Part shown: positions 17,126 to 26,944 of the stretch, in pieces | How positions within the stretch are numbered: position 1 is the stretch's first letter | Layout: every line of letters begins with the position of its first letter | NCBI GenBank assembly: GCA_947481575.1 | Contig: CANKGV010000003.1 | Span: forward strand, 1 to 51,933 | DNA: 51,933 nucleotides | Source of the DNA: Alphaproteobacteria bacterium | GTDB taxonomy: Bacteria > Pseudomonadota > Alphaproteobacteria > UBA2966 > CAIVPW01 | Reading direction: 5' to 3' | Position numbers and translations under genes: made by a program | The notes under the pieces: generated by a model | Told to the model about the DNA's origin: nothing | Databases searched by the model: none | Seen by the model: only the letters and a program-made list of their open reading frames with translations

Positions 17126-17426
17126 AGACTTCGACCCGCGACCGGTCGACGCTGGCCTTAAGGTACGGGTTGCGAATCGCGCCGGGCATCAACAGGTCGA
17201 CCGGGCGGCCGAACACGCCCTCCAGCGCTTCCTTGAGGTCGAAGAAGTTGCCGAGAGACATGCCGTCCGGGTGTTCGGTGAACTCGACCAGGAAATCGAT
17301 GTCGCTATGCGCGGGATCGAAGTCGTGCTCGCGCGCGGCCGAGCCGAACACCTCTAGCCGCCGCACGTGGAAACGGCGGCACAGGGCGGCGACTTCTGCG
17401 TTCTTTGCGGCGATCAGCTGCACCAT
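17115..17426 (-). CDS. mntA: MntA-like nucleotidyltransferase antitoxin
   Basis: This 103-residue minimal nucleotidyltransferase is the antitoxin of the HepT/MntA type. The catalytic motif is GS(28-29) and DID(42-44), with 12 residues between, two more than the usual GSx10DxD. LVEF and the following LKEALEGVFGRPVDLL segment fit the family. In studied systems it neutralises HepT by AMP transfer to tyrosine. It heads a leftward operon with hepT and the higA-like gene. Confidence 0.88.
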   Translation of the reverse strand: MVQLIAAKNAEVAALCRRFHVRRLEVFGSAAREHDFDPAHSDIDFLVEFTEHPDGMSLGNFFDLKEALEGVFGRPVDLLMPGAIRNPYLKASVDRSRVEVFGA

Positions 17427-17545
17427 AGAGCGATCCTACACCGCGGCGGCGAGGTCCGGCCAGGACGGGACCGCGAGGGTCACATGCGCGGACGCTTTGG
17501 AGCCCTGCTAGGATGCGGGTCACAGTTCCCGAGGAGAGAGCGCCC

Positions 17546-17929
17546 ATGAACCAGCCTGCTGTTGTTGTCCGCTACATCGTTGATGACGTGGCCGCGGTGG
17601 TGGAGTTTTACACCAAGCATTTCGGCTTCACGGTGCACCAGGACACGCGGCCGGCGTTTGCCGCGCTCGACCGCGGGCCGATGCGGTTGCTGGTGAGCAA
17701 CCAGACCAGCGCCGGGGCGGCGCCGATGCCGGATGGGCGCAAGCAGACGCCGGGCGGGTGGAACCGGTTTCAGATTCAGTTCACCGACCTGGCGGCCGAG
17801 GTGGTGAAGCTGAAGGCGGCGGGGCTGAAGTTCCGCAACGAGATCGTGAGCGGCAAGGGTGGGGCGCAGATCTTGTTGGATGATCCGGCGGGGAATGTTG
17901 TGGAGCTGTTCCAGCCGGCCGTCCATTAG
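17546..17929 (+). CDS. VOC (glyoxalase/bleomycin resistance) family protein
   Basis: This 127-residue protein has two beta-alpha-beta-beta-beta modules: VVVRYIVDDVAAVVEFYTKHFGF at the N-terminus and WNRFQIQFTDLAAEVVKLKAAGLKF, ending in DDPAGNVVELFQP. The ATG at 17546 follows GAGGAGAG, so I prefer it to an upstream in-frame ATG at 17513. The substrate is unknown, and the family includes metal-dependent lyases and antibiotic-binding proteins. It stands alone in the accessory island, divergent from mntA. Confidence 0.82.
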   Translation: MNQPAVVVRYIVDDVAAVVEFYTKHFGFTVHQDTRPAFAALDRGPMRLLVSNQTSAGAAPMPDGRKQTPGGWNRFQIQFTDLAAEVVKLKAAGLKFRNEIVSGKGGAQILLDDPAGNVVELFQPAVH

Positions 17930-17960
17930 GGGTCCCGTCACGGGCTGCAGGTCCCGTCAC

Positions 17961-18008
17961 TGGCTGCGCACCGCGCAGCGACTTCAACCGCGCTGGCGCG
18001 CGGGTTTT
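17961..18008 (+). repeat. 48-bp dispersed repeat, copy 1
   Basis: This matches 18892-18939 at 47 of 48 positions. It holds a hairpin CTGCGC-ACC-GCGCAG (17964-17978) and an imperfect one built on AACCGCGC and GCGCGCGGGTT, ending in TTTT. Placed 31 bp after the VOC gene, the second hairpin could also serve as its terminator. Confidence 0.8.
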
Positions 18009-18032
18009 CGTGGTTGGTGCGGATGCTGGACT

Positions 18033-18048
18033 TAGCTAAGCTTAGCTA
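18033..18048. promoter_or_regulatory. 16-bp palindromic operator candidate of vapBC
   Basis: A perfect palindrome of TAGCTAAG and CTTAGCTA ends 15 bp before the vapB ATG and just before the GGAGG ribosome site. AT-rich palindromes at this place are the usual binding sites for self-repressing VapBC complexes. Confidence 0.6.
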
Positions 18049-18063
18049 GGTTGGAGGTGGCCG

Positions 18064-18303
18064 ATGAAGCAGGTCAACATGCACGACGCCAAGACGCAGT
18101 TGTCGCGGCTGGTCGATGCCGCGGCGGCGGGTGAGGACATCGTCATCGCCAAAGCCGGCAAGCCGGTAGCGCGGCTTACCGCCCTGGTGGCTGCGGGGCA
18201 GCCGCGCAAGCTGGGCGGGCTGAAAGGCAAGATCCGGATCCGCGACGATTTTGACGCGCCGCTGCCGGCCGACCTGTTGCGGGCGTTCGGCGTCGAGACG
18301 TGA
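18064..18303 (+). CDS. vapB: type II antitoxin, Phd/YefM (VapB) family
   Basis: This 79-residue protein has the Phd/YefM DNA-binding fold (MKQVNMHDAKTQLSRLVDAAAAGEDIVIAKAGKPVARL) and a toxin-binding tail (IRIRDDFDAPLPADLLRAFG). GGAGG precedes the ATG. The stop overlaps the toxin start by 4 nt. It probably represses its own operon through the palindrome at 18033-18048. Confidence 0.88.
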   Translation: MKQVNMHDAKTQLSRLVDAAAAGEDIVIAKAGKPVARLTALVAAGQPRKLGGLKGKIRIRDDFDAPLPADLLRAFGVET

Positions 18304-18695
18304 ACCTGCTGCTCGATACCCATGTTCTGCTGTGGGGGCTGGAGAACAGCCCCCGGCTCGGGGCGCAGGCGCGCGCGCGCATCACCGACGCCAGCAATAC
18401 CGTCTGGGTCAGCACCGCTTCGGCCTGGGAGATCGCGATCAAGGTGAAGGCGGGCCGGCTGGAACTGAGCGAGCCGCCCGAGGTGTGCGTGCCGCGCGAA
18501 TTGGAGCGGGCTGGGTTCGTGCCGCTGCCGGTGGCCCTCGACCATGCACTCGGCGTTGGCGCTTTGCCGCCGCACCACGCCGACCCGTTTGACCGTCTCC
18601 TGATCGCGCAGGCGGTGGCCGAGGGACTAACCATCGTTACCGCCGACCGCGCGTTTGCGGCTTACAACGTGCCGATGCTCGCCGCGGAGCGCTGA
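18300..18695 (+). CDS. vapC: PIN-domain ribonuclease toxin VapC
   Basis: This 131-residue PIN nuclease has the acidic residues expected at the active site: Asp in LLLDTHVLLW, Glu in STASAWEIAIKV, and Asp pairs in HHADPFDRLLIAQA and IVTADRAF. The GTG start at 18300 overlaps the vapB stop, which allows translational coupling. VapC toxins cut specific tRNA or rRNA. The gene looks intact. Confidence 0.9.
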   Translation: MNLLLDTHVLLWGLENSPRLGAQARARITDASNTVWVSTASAWEIAIKVKAGRLELSEPPEVCVPRELERAGFVPLPVALDHALGVGALPPHHADPFDRLLIAQAVAEGLTIVTADRAFAAYNVPMLAAER

Positions 18696-18837
18696 GCGCG
18701 GGGGGGGGCCGGTTTGTACTTACGCGCTCGCCCGGATTCCGCGGTTGGGCGGTACGGGGTAGATTGCAGTTGTTGGCCGCGTAAGTGGCCGCCGGCGCGG
18801 AGGACCCCTCCCACCAACGCGCTGGCACAACAAAATA

Positions 18838-18867
18838 GAAGGCGCACCGCTCCCCCGGTGCGCCTTC
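18838..18867 (-). terminator. intrinsic terminator of the smc unit
   Basis: A perfect 12-bp stem (GAAGGCGCACCG with CGGTGCGCCTTC) has a 6-nt loop. Read leftward, it is followed by TATTTTGTTG, a U-rich tail at 18828-18837. It lies about 95 bp beyond the smc stop. On the plus strand the tail is weaker, although it could also end vapC transcripts. Confidence 0.75.
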
Positions 18868-18891
18868 TTCGTTGAAGAAGGCTCCCTCACA

Positions 18892-18939
18892 TGGCTGCGC
18901 ACCGCGCAGCGACTTCAACCGCGCTGTCGCGCGGGTTTT
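18892..18939 (+). repeat. 48-bp dispersed repeat, copy 2
   Basis: This is the second copy of the element at 17961-18008, in the same orientation, with a single G/T difference. The two copies bracket the vapBC module and the smc terminator. It lies 21 bp from the smc stop. Confidence 0.8.
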
Positions 18940-18960
18940 GTGGGGGAGATGCGGCCGTGG

Positions 18961-21900
18961 CTACTCGGCGGCGATGACTTCGTTGCGGAGGGCTTCGGCG
19001 CGGGCGAGATCGACCGATACCAGCTGCGAGACGCCGCGTTCGGCCATGGTGACGCCGAACAGGCGGTCCATGTGGGTCATGGTCTGCGGGTGGTGGGTGA
19101 TGATCAGGAAGCGCGTGCCGGTGCGGCGCGACAGCTCGGACAGCAGCATGCAGAAGCGTTCGACGTTGGCGTCGTCGAGCGGCGCGTCCACTTCGTCCAT
19201 CACGCAGATCGGCGCGGGGTTGGTCAGGAACACGGCAAAGCGGAGCGCGACCGCGGTCAGCGCCTGTTCGCCGCCCGAAAGCAGCGTGAGCTTTTGCAGG
19301 CGTTTGCCGGGCGGGCTGGCCATGATTTCCAAGCCGGCTTCGAGCGGGTCTTCGGAATCCACCAGCTTCAGGTGCGCCTCGCCGCCGCCGAACAGGCGGC
19401 CGAACAATTCGCGGAAGTGGCGGTCGACGGTTTCGAACGCCGCCAGCATGCGCTCGCGGCCTTCGCGGTTGAGCGTGCCGATGGCGGCGCGCAGCTTGCG
19501 GATCGCGCCTTCGAGGTCGTCGCGCTCGGTGGTGAGGCGCAGGACTTCGGCTTCCAACTCGGCGGCTTCGGCTTCGGCGCGCAGGTTGACCGGGCCGATG
19601 CTGTCGCGCTCGCGCTTCAGACGCTCGATCTGCGTGGTCATGGTTTCGGCGGCCGGCACCTGGTCCTGGTCGGCCAAGCCGGTGAGAGCGCGCAGGCCTT
19701 CGGGGCGGCAGTCCAAATCGGCGGTCATGCGCTCGATCAACCCGCGGCCGCGTTCTTCGGATTGCTGCACGCGGGATTCGGCGCGCACGCGGTGTTCGCG
19801 GGCGTCCGAGGCAGCGGCTTGGGTCTGCTTGGCGTCGCGGTCACGGGCGGCCAGCACGGTTTCGGCTTGGGCCAGTGCATCGGCGGCGGCGGAACGCTCA
19901 GCCTCGGTGGCATCGATACGCTCCACCAGCGCGGCGCGCTGGGTGGCGATGACGGCGGGCTTGGCGGCGACGACGGCCAGATCCGCTTCGTCGGCGGAGC
20001 GGCGCTGCACGAGGCGTTCGATTTGGGCTTCCGCCGCGGTCATGCGGGTGGCCCACGCACCGGTCTCATTGGCGACGGCGGCGAGGCGCTGGTTGCGGGC
20101 GCGCTGTTCGTCCAGCAGCCGGGCGAGGGTGCGGTCGGCCTCAGCATGGGCGCGGCGCAGGGCGTCGAGGCGTTCGCGGGCGGCCGCAATTTCGGCGCGC
20201 AGGACCGTGGCTTCGGGTAACTCGGCCAGCAGGCGCGCGGCTTCCCCGGCGCGGCTGCGCAGCTCGGCAATCTCGCCGGCCAAGCGCTCGGTGGCGCCGG
20301 CCAGGGCGATCAGGCGTTCGTTGCGGGCGACGGCTTCGCGCACGGCGCGGGCGTGGGCTTCGCGGGCGCGGGCTAGGGCGTGATCGGCATCGCGGACGCG
20401 GATGCGGGCGGCGTTCTCCGCCTGTTCGGCGGCGGCGGTGGCGGCGCGCGCGGTCTCGGTGGCGGCGCGGGCCGCATCGGCCTCGGCCTTGCGCGGGTCG
20501 AGCTGGGCCTGCAATTCGGCGAGGCGGTTGCGCTGGCGCAGGCGGACGGCAGCCGAGGCGCCGGAATCCGGGGCGGCGGTGAGACCGTCCCAGCGCCACA
20601 GCTTGCCTTCGCGGGTGACCAGACGCTGGCCCTGGGCGAGGGACGCTTGCAGTTCGAACCCCTGCTCGGCGGCGACCACGCCGATCTGCGACAGGCGGTG
20701 GGCGAGGGCGGCGGGGGCGCGCACGTGGGCGGCGAGGGGTTCGCAACCTGCGGGCAGCGCCGGGCCGGCGGCGCGCGCAATATCGTTCCAGTGCGCCGGG
20801 GCGGAGGCGTCGGTGGATGCGGCGAGGTCGTCGCCCAGCGCCGCGGCGAGCGCGGCCTCATACCCAGAGTCGACGGCGATCGCATCCAGCACCGGCGCGA
20901 ACAGGCTGTCTTGGTTGACCGAGAGCACATCGCCCAGGGCGGAGGCCTCGGCGGCGACGCGGCGGTGGCGCGTCTCGGCTTCGTGGGAGGCTTCGCGCGC
21001 CGCAGATAGCGCACCGTTGGCCTGGGCGCGGGTGCGCTCGGCGGCGGCGAGCGCCTCGGCGGCGGTGGCGGACTCGGTGCGGGCGGCGACGATCGCCGGG
21101 ACCTGGTCTTCGGCGGAGCCGGTGCCATCGGCGTTGGGCAGCAGCTCGGCGGCCTTGGCGTCGGCTTCGGCCTGGAGGCGCGCACGCTCGGCGGCGACAT
21201 CGGCGGCGCGGCTTTCGAGGTCGCGGACGCGCTGGTTGTCGCGCTGGGCTTCGGCGGCCAGGGTGGCGCGGCGGGTTTCGGTTTGCGTGTGGATTTCGTT
21301 GGCGCGGTCGGCGGCGGCTTCGGCCTCGGCCAACTCGGCCTTCACGGCGCCGGCGGCGGCGCGGGCGTCCTGCAGCGCGGTGTCTTCGCCGGCGCGGGCG
21401 GCGGCGATTGCGGTCTGTTCCTGTTCGAGCGCGGTGAGGTGCGCGGCGGCGTCGGTGCCGAGGGCTTCTTCGCGCTTGCAGTCGGTGTCGATTTGCACGA
21501 TGCGCGCTTGCAGGCGTTCGGCCTCGGCGCGGGCGCGGCCTTCTTCGGCGTCCAGCGCTTCGCGTTCCATGCGCAGGCGCTGCAGGCCGGCGGCGACTTC
21601 GGCTTCGGCCTGGCGCAGCGGCGGCACCGCGAGGGCGGCTTCGGCCTGGGCGGTGCTGGCGATGGCGGCGGCCGACGTGGCGGTGGCGACGAGTTCTTCC
21701 GCCTCGCGCAGCGCGATGGTGGCGGCTTCGGCTTCGATCAGCGCGTCGGTCCACAGGCGCAGGAGCAATTGCGCGTCGGCGGCGCGCAGCTCGGCGGACA
21801 GCTTGGTGTAGCGCGACGCCTGGCGCGCTTGGCGCTTGAGCGCGCGGAGCTGGGTGTCGTGGCCCGCCATGACTTCGGCGAGGCGCTCCAGGTTTTGTTC

Positions 21901-22461
21901 GGCGGCGCGCAGGCGGAGCTCGGCCTCGTGGCGGCGCGAGTGCAGGCCGCTGATGCCGGCGGCTTCCTCAAGCAGCACGCGGCGCTCTTCGGGCTTGGCG
22001 GCGATCATCTGGCTGATCTGGCCTTGGCTGACCATGGCCGTGGAGTGGGCGCCGGTGGACAGGTCGGCGAACAGGAGCTGCACGTCGCGGGCGCGGACGT
22101 CGTTGCCGTTGACCGAATAGGCGGAGCCGGATTCCCGCTCGATGCGGCGGATCACTTCGATCTCGTCGCCTTCGTTGAACGCGGCGGGAGCGCTGCGGTC
22201 GGAGTTGTCCAACGCCAGCGACACTTCGGCGACATTGCGGGCCGGGCGCACGGACGTGCCGGCGAAGATCACGTCGTCCATCTCGCCGCCGCGCATGCGC
22301 TTGGGCGAGTTTTCGCCCATCACCCACTTGAGCGCTTCGACCAGGTTCGACTTGCCGCAGCCGTTCGGGCCGACGATGCCGGTGAGGCCCGGTTGCACCA
22401 CCAGTTCGGTGGGCTCGACGAACGACTTGAAGCCGTTCAGGCGCAGTCGGGTGAAGTGCAT
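18961..22461 (-). CDS. smc: chromosome segregation protein SMC
   Basis: This 1,166-residue structural-maintenance ATPase has an N-terminal Walker A (GPNGCGKSN, residues 31-39), two long Ala/Glu/Arg-rich coiled coils with a central hinge near DSLFAPVLDAIAVDSGYEAALAAALGD split over two segments, a C-terminal signature motif (LLSGGEQALTAVAL) and Walker B (ICVMDEVDAPLDDANV). It compacts and separates the chromosome with ScpAB. It lies 147 bp after the dsbA-like gene on the same strand and probably shares its promoter at 23416-23445, which holds GANTC sites. Length is normal. Confidence 0.96.
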   Translation of the reverse strand: MHFTRLRLNGFKSFVEPTELVVQPGLTGIVGPNGCGKSNLVEALKWVMGENSPKRMRGGEMDDVIFAGTSVRPARNVAEVSLALDNSDRSAPAAFNEGDEIEVIRRIERESGSAYSVNGNDVRARDVQLLFADLSTGAHSTAMVSQGQISQMIAAKPEERRVLLEEAAGISGLHSRRHEAELRLRAAEQNLERLAEVMAGHDTQLRALKRQARQASRYTKLSAELRAADAQLLLRLWTDALIEAEAATIALREAEELVATATSAAAIASTAQAEAALAVPPLRQAEAEVAAGLQRLRMEREALDAEEGRARAEAERLQARIVQIDTDCKREEALGTDAAAHLTALEQEQTAIAAARAGEDTALQDARAAAGAVKAELAEAEAAADRANEIHTQTETRRATLAAEAQRDNQRVRDLESRAADVAAERARLQAEADAKAAELLPNADGTGSAEDQVPAIVAARTESATAAEALAAAERTRAQANGALSAAREASHEAETRHRRVAAEASALGDVLSVNQDSLFAPVLDAIAVDSGYEAALAAALGDDLAASTDASAPAHWNDIARAAGPALPAGCEPLAAHVRAPAALAHRLSQIGVVAAEQGFELQASLAQGQRLVTREGKLWRWDGLTAAPDSGASAAVRLRQRNRLAELQAQLDPRKAEADAARAATETARAATAAAEQAENAARIRVRDADHALARAREAHARAVREAVARNERLIALAGATERLAGEIAELRSRAGEAARLLAELPEATVLRAEIAAARERLDALRRAHAEADRTLARLLDEQRARNQRLAAVANETGAWATRMTAAEAQIERLVQRRSADEADLAVVAAKPAVIATQRAALVERIDATEAERSAAADALAQAETVLAARDRDAKQTQAAASDAREHRVRAESRVQQSEERGRGLIERMTADLDCRPEGLRALTGLADQDQVPAAETMTTQIERLKRERDSIGPVNLRAEAEAAELEAEVLRLTTERDDLEGAIRKLRAAIGTLNREGRERMLAAFETVDRHFRELFGRLFGGGEAHLKLVDSEDPLEAGLEIMASPPGKRLQKLTLLSGGEQALTAVALRFAVFLTNPAPICVMDEVDAPLDDANVERFCMLLSELSRRTGTRFLIITHHPQTMTHMDRLFGVTMAERGVSQLVSVDLARAEALRNEVIAAE

Positions 22462-22608
22462 GCTACCAAGCTCCGGTGAACTGGATGATTGCGTGAGCGG
22501 CGCCGTGCCGCGGCAGGCATACGCCGCGGTGGACGATTCGGAATCGGCGGTGGGCCAGGAATCCCTGGCGGATCAGCGGGTGCCTGGAGAGGTCCCGCCG
22601 CAAGCCGG

Positions 22609-23388
22609 TCAGGCCTCGGATTTCGGCGGGGCGGCCGACGGACGGCGCAGCAGGAAGATGCCCGCGCCGGCGATCAAGGCCACCGCTACCGCGATGTAGA
22701 TGTAGGTCGTGGCTGTGGTGCCGGAGTTCGCGACCGCCGGGGACTTGGCACCGGCGGCGCCACCGGCCACACCCTTGCCCGCCAGGGCGTCGTTGATCGC
22801 CTTGGCGAAGGCTTCGAACGGCTGCTCGCCTTCGAACTTCACCATGTTGACGTAGAACGTCGGCGTGCTTTGGACCTCGTACGGCGGCTTTTCCGCTTCG
22901 AGGCGGCTTTGGATGATGCTGTTTTGCAGGTCGCGGTTGCCGAGGCAGGCCTGCCATTCCTGGGGCGAGACGCCGCCCAACTGGCCCAGCTGGGCGAGCC
23001 GGCTGGGCACATCGGGGGCCAGGACCCACTGTTGCTGCTGCTTGAACAGCAATTCCACGAACGCGAAGAAGCGGGTGGTGCCGGAGCACTTGGCCAGGAG
23101 CGCGCCGTACAGGGCCGGCTGGTCGAGCGGGAACTCGCGGAAGATAAAGCGTACCTTCCCGGTATCGATGAACTCGGCCTTGATCTGCGGGAAGACGTCG
23201 TTGGTGAAGCGCGCGCAGTGGGGGCACGACATCGAGGCGTACTCGATAATCGTTACCTTGGCCGCAGGGTCGCCAATCGCCATGTCGGTCCCGGCCGGAA
23301 CTGGTTCGGCATAGGCGCCGGGGGCTGTGAGGCCCAGCCCGAAGACCGCGAAAACGGCGCCAGCCAACACTTTGTATAGATTCAACAT
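22609..23388 (-). CDS. DsbA-like thioredoxin-fold protein with C-terminal membrane anchor
   Basis: This secreted disulfide-handling protein of about 259 residues has an N-terminal signal peptide (VLAGAVFAVFGLGLTAPGAYA), a thioredoxin fold with the CPHC active site (YASMSCPHCARF), a helical insert and the cis-Pro region (VQSTPTFYVN). Unusually, there is a C-terminal membrane helix (IYIAVAVALIAGAGIFLL) followed by basic residues. The ATG at 23388 is preferred to 23406 because GGAG lies just upstream of it. The gene order with smc and dciA recurs in alphaproteobacteria. Confidence 0.87.
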   Translation of the reverse strand: MLNLYKVLAGAVFAVFGLGLTAPGAYAEPVPAGTDMAIGDPAAKVTIIEYASMSCPHCARFTNDVFPQIKAEFIDTGKVRFIFREFPLDQPALYGALLAKCSGTTRFFAFVELLFKQQQQWVLAPDVPSRLAQLGQLGGVSPQEWQACLGNRDLQNSIIQSRLEAEKPPYEVQSTPTFYVNMVKFEGEQPFEAFAKAINDALAGKGVAGGAAGAKSPAVANSGTTATTYIYIAVAVALIAGAGIFLLRRPSAAPPKSEA

Positions 23389-23415
23389 GGTCTCCAACCA
23401 CAACATATGGGTGAG

Positions 23416-23445
23416 TATACGGACTCCGGCGCGCGACTCGCAACG
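23416..23445 (-). promoter_or_regulatory. promoter of the dsbA-smc unit with GANTC sites
   Basis: On the minus strand, TTGCGA (23440-23445) and TATACT (23416-23421) are 18 bp apart. Transcription would start near 23409, about 20 nt before the ATG at 23388. GANTC sites lie at 23424-23428, 23437-23441 and 23452-23456. The last two form an inverted repeat, GCGACTCG and CGAGTCGC. The whole intergenic gap is only 76 bp. Confidence 0.6.
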
Positions 23446-23464
23446 GTACGAGTCGCGAATTCCA

Positions 23465-23971
23465 TCACTTCGGCGAACCCATCACAGTGCGCCCGAGATT
23501 CGCCAGGGCTTGCCTCAGGTCCGGGTCGCGGGCGGGGGCAACGGCTGCCTCCAGCGCCTGGGTTTCTTGCGGCTCCAGGGGGCGCGGCGGGGCCGGGCGG
23601 GCGCGTCGCTTCGGGAGGGCGCTTTTGGGGAGAGGGCCTTGGGACAGAGCGATGCGGGCCACGGCGCCGAAGCCGAAAAACACGTTGATGCGCTCGATCA
23701 CGACCGGGGCGAGGTGTTGCAGCTCCAGCGCCAGAGCGCCGGCGGTGCGGATATGCAGGGTGGCACCGCGGGATTCATCGCGGGCAAACACGAGGCGCTC
23801 CGGCGCGCATTCGGCGGCCAGGCGGGGGCCGACGATCTCGGGCCAGCGGGTGACGATGGCGGTTTGGGCGAAGCCGCGGCGGCGCAGGATATCCGTCGCC
23901 GCCCGCGGCAAGACCGTGGACAGCGTGCGCGGCCGGCTGTTGGGCCGGCGCCGCGGGGCGTCTGGATCCAT
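23465..23971 (-). CDS. dciA: DciA-like (DUF721) protein
   Basis: This 168-residue protein has the DUF721/DciA N-terminal domain (AATDILRRRGFAQTAIVTRWPEIVGPRLA, then LHIRTAGALALELQHLAPVVIERINVFFG). The tail from about residue 115 is Pro- and Arg-rich and probably disordered. DciA family proteins help load the replicative helicase in bacteria without DnaC. It is divergent from mutY. Confidence 0.82.
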   Translation of the reverse strand: MDPDAPRRRPNSRPRTLSTVLPRAATDILRRRGFAQTAIVTRWPEIVGPRLAAECAPERLVFARDESRGATLHIRTAGALALELQHLAPVVIERINVFFGFGAVARIALSQGPLPKSALPKRRARPAPPRPLEPQETQALEAAVAPARDPDLRQALANLGRTVMGSPK

Positions 23972-24039
23972 ACGGCCATGATGGGCCGATTCGGGCGGTG
24001 CGTCACGCGCCGGGTGGCCGCGGATACGGGCAAATTGCG

Positions 24040-25074
<1,035 letters not shown>

Positions 25075-25119
25075 AGGGGCGCTTGACGTTGGCGCCCGGC
25101 GCGCCCAGATTTGCCCGGC

Positions 25120-25392
25120 GTGATTCGATCGTTCCGCAACAAGGGCCTGAGCATCTACTTCGCGACCGGAGCGGCGCGAGCGTTGGGCGTCCCGAACGAG
25201 GCCAGGGTTGGCCGCATCTTGCGTGCGCTCGACGATGCGACCCTGCCGGACCAGATGAACCTGCCCGGCTACCGGTTTCATTCGCTGCGCGGGGAGCGGC
25301 GATGGTCAGTGCGGGTTACCGGCAATTGGCGCGTCACGTTTGGGTGGGACGGCAACGACGCCCTCGACGTCGATCTGGAGGACTATCATTGA
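25120..25392 (+). CDS. higB: HigB/RelE-family toxin
   Basis: This 90-residue ribosome-dependent mRNA nuclease-type toxin starts MIRSFRNKGLSIYFATG. The conserved end LPGYRFHSLRGERRWSVRVTGNWRVTFGW matches HigB. The GTG at 25120 gives the family's usual N-terminus, rather than the TTG at 25111. The stop overlaps the higA start by one base. The toxin-first order is that of higBA. Confidence 0.9.
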   Translation: MIRSFRNKGLSIYFATGAARALGVPNEARVGRILRALDDATLPDQMNLPGYRFHSLRGERRWSVRVTGNWRVTFGWDGNDALDVDLEDYH

Positions 25393-25703
25393 TGGCGGCA
25401 AAGGTGATCAAGCGCGGGCTTCCCGCGATGCACCCGGGTGAACTGCTACGCGAGGACGTGGTGCCGGCATTCGATCGGCCGCTGGCCGAGATCGCACGGT
25501 TGCTGGGCGTTTCGCGGCAGACGCTGCACGCGATCCTGAGTGAGCGGCAGCCGGTGACACCGTTGATGGCGCTGCGGCTGGGAAAGCTGTGCGGCAACGG
25601 CCCGGAACTGTGGATGGCGCTGCAGGCGCGGCACGACTTGGAACGGCTTGCGGCCGCGAACCGCGCGGAGATCGCGGCGATACCGACTCTGGCGGCGGAG
25701 TAG
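25392..25703 (+). CDS. higA: HigA antitoxin
   Basis: This 103-residue HTH antitoxin has MHPGELLREDVVPAFDRPLAEI, the helix-turn-helix LARLLGVSRQTLHAILSERQ-type region and LGKLCGNGPELWMALQARHDL. It pairs with higB immediately upstream and should bind both the toxin and its own promoter. It ends 5 bp from the convergent ccrM stop. Confidence 0.9.
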   Translation: MAAKVIKRGLPAMHPGELLREDVVPAFDRPLAEIARLLGVSRQTLHAILSERQPVTPLMALRLGKLCGNGPELWMALQARHDLERLAAANRAEIAAIPTLAAE

Positions 25704-25708
25704 CGGCG

Positions 25709-26932
<1,224 letters not shown>

Positions 26933-26944
26933 GACCGGCGGTAG

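Noticed and set aside
18872-20383. A 503-codon open frame on the plus strand inside smc
   Set aside because: Antisense to the SMC C-terminal coding region; the product is Ser/Arg/Ala-rich with no recognisable fold.
25083-25111. TTGACG and CAGATT, 17 bp apart, as a higBA promoter
   Set aside because: The -10 match is poor and the second box touches the start region; not strong enough to list as a feature.
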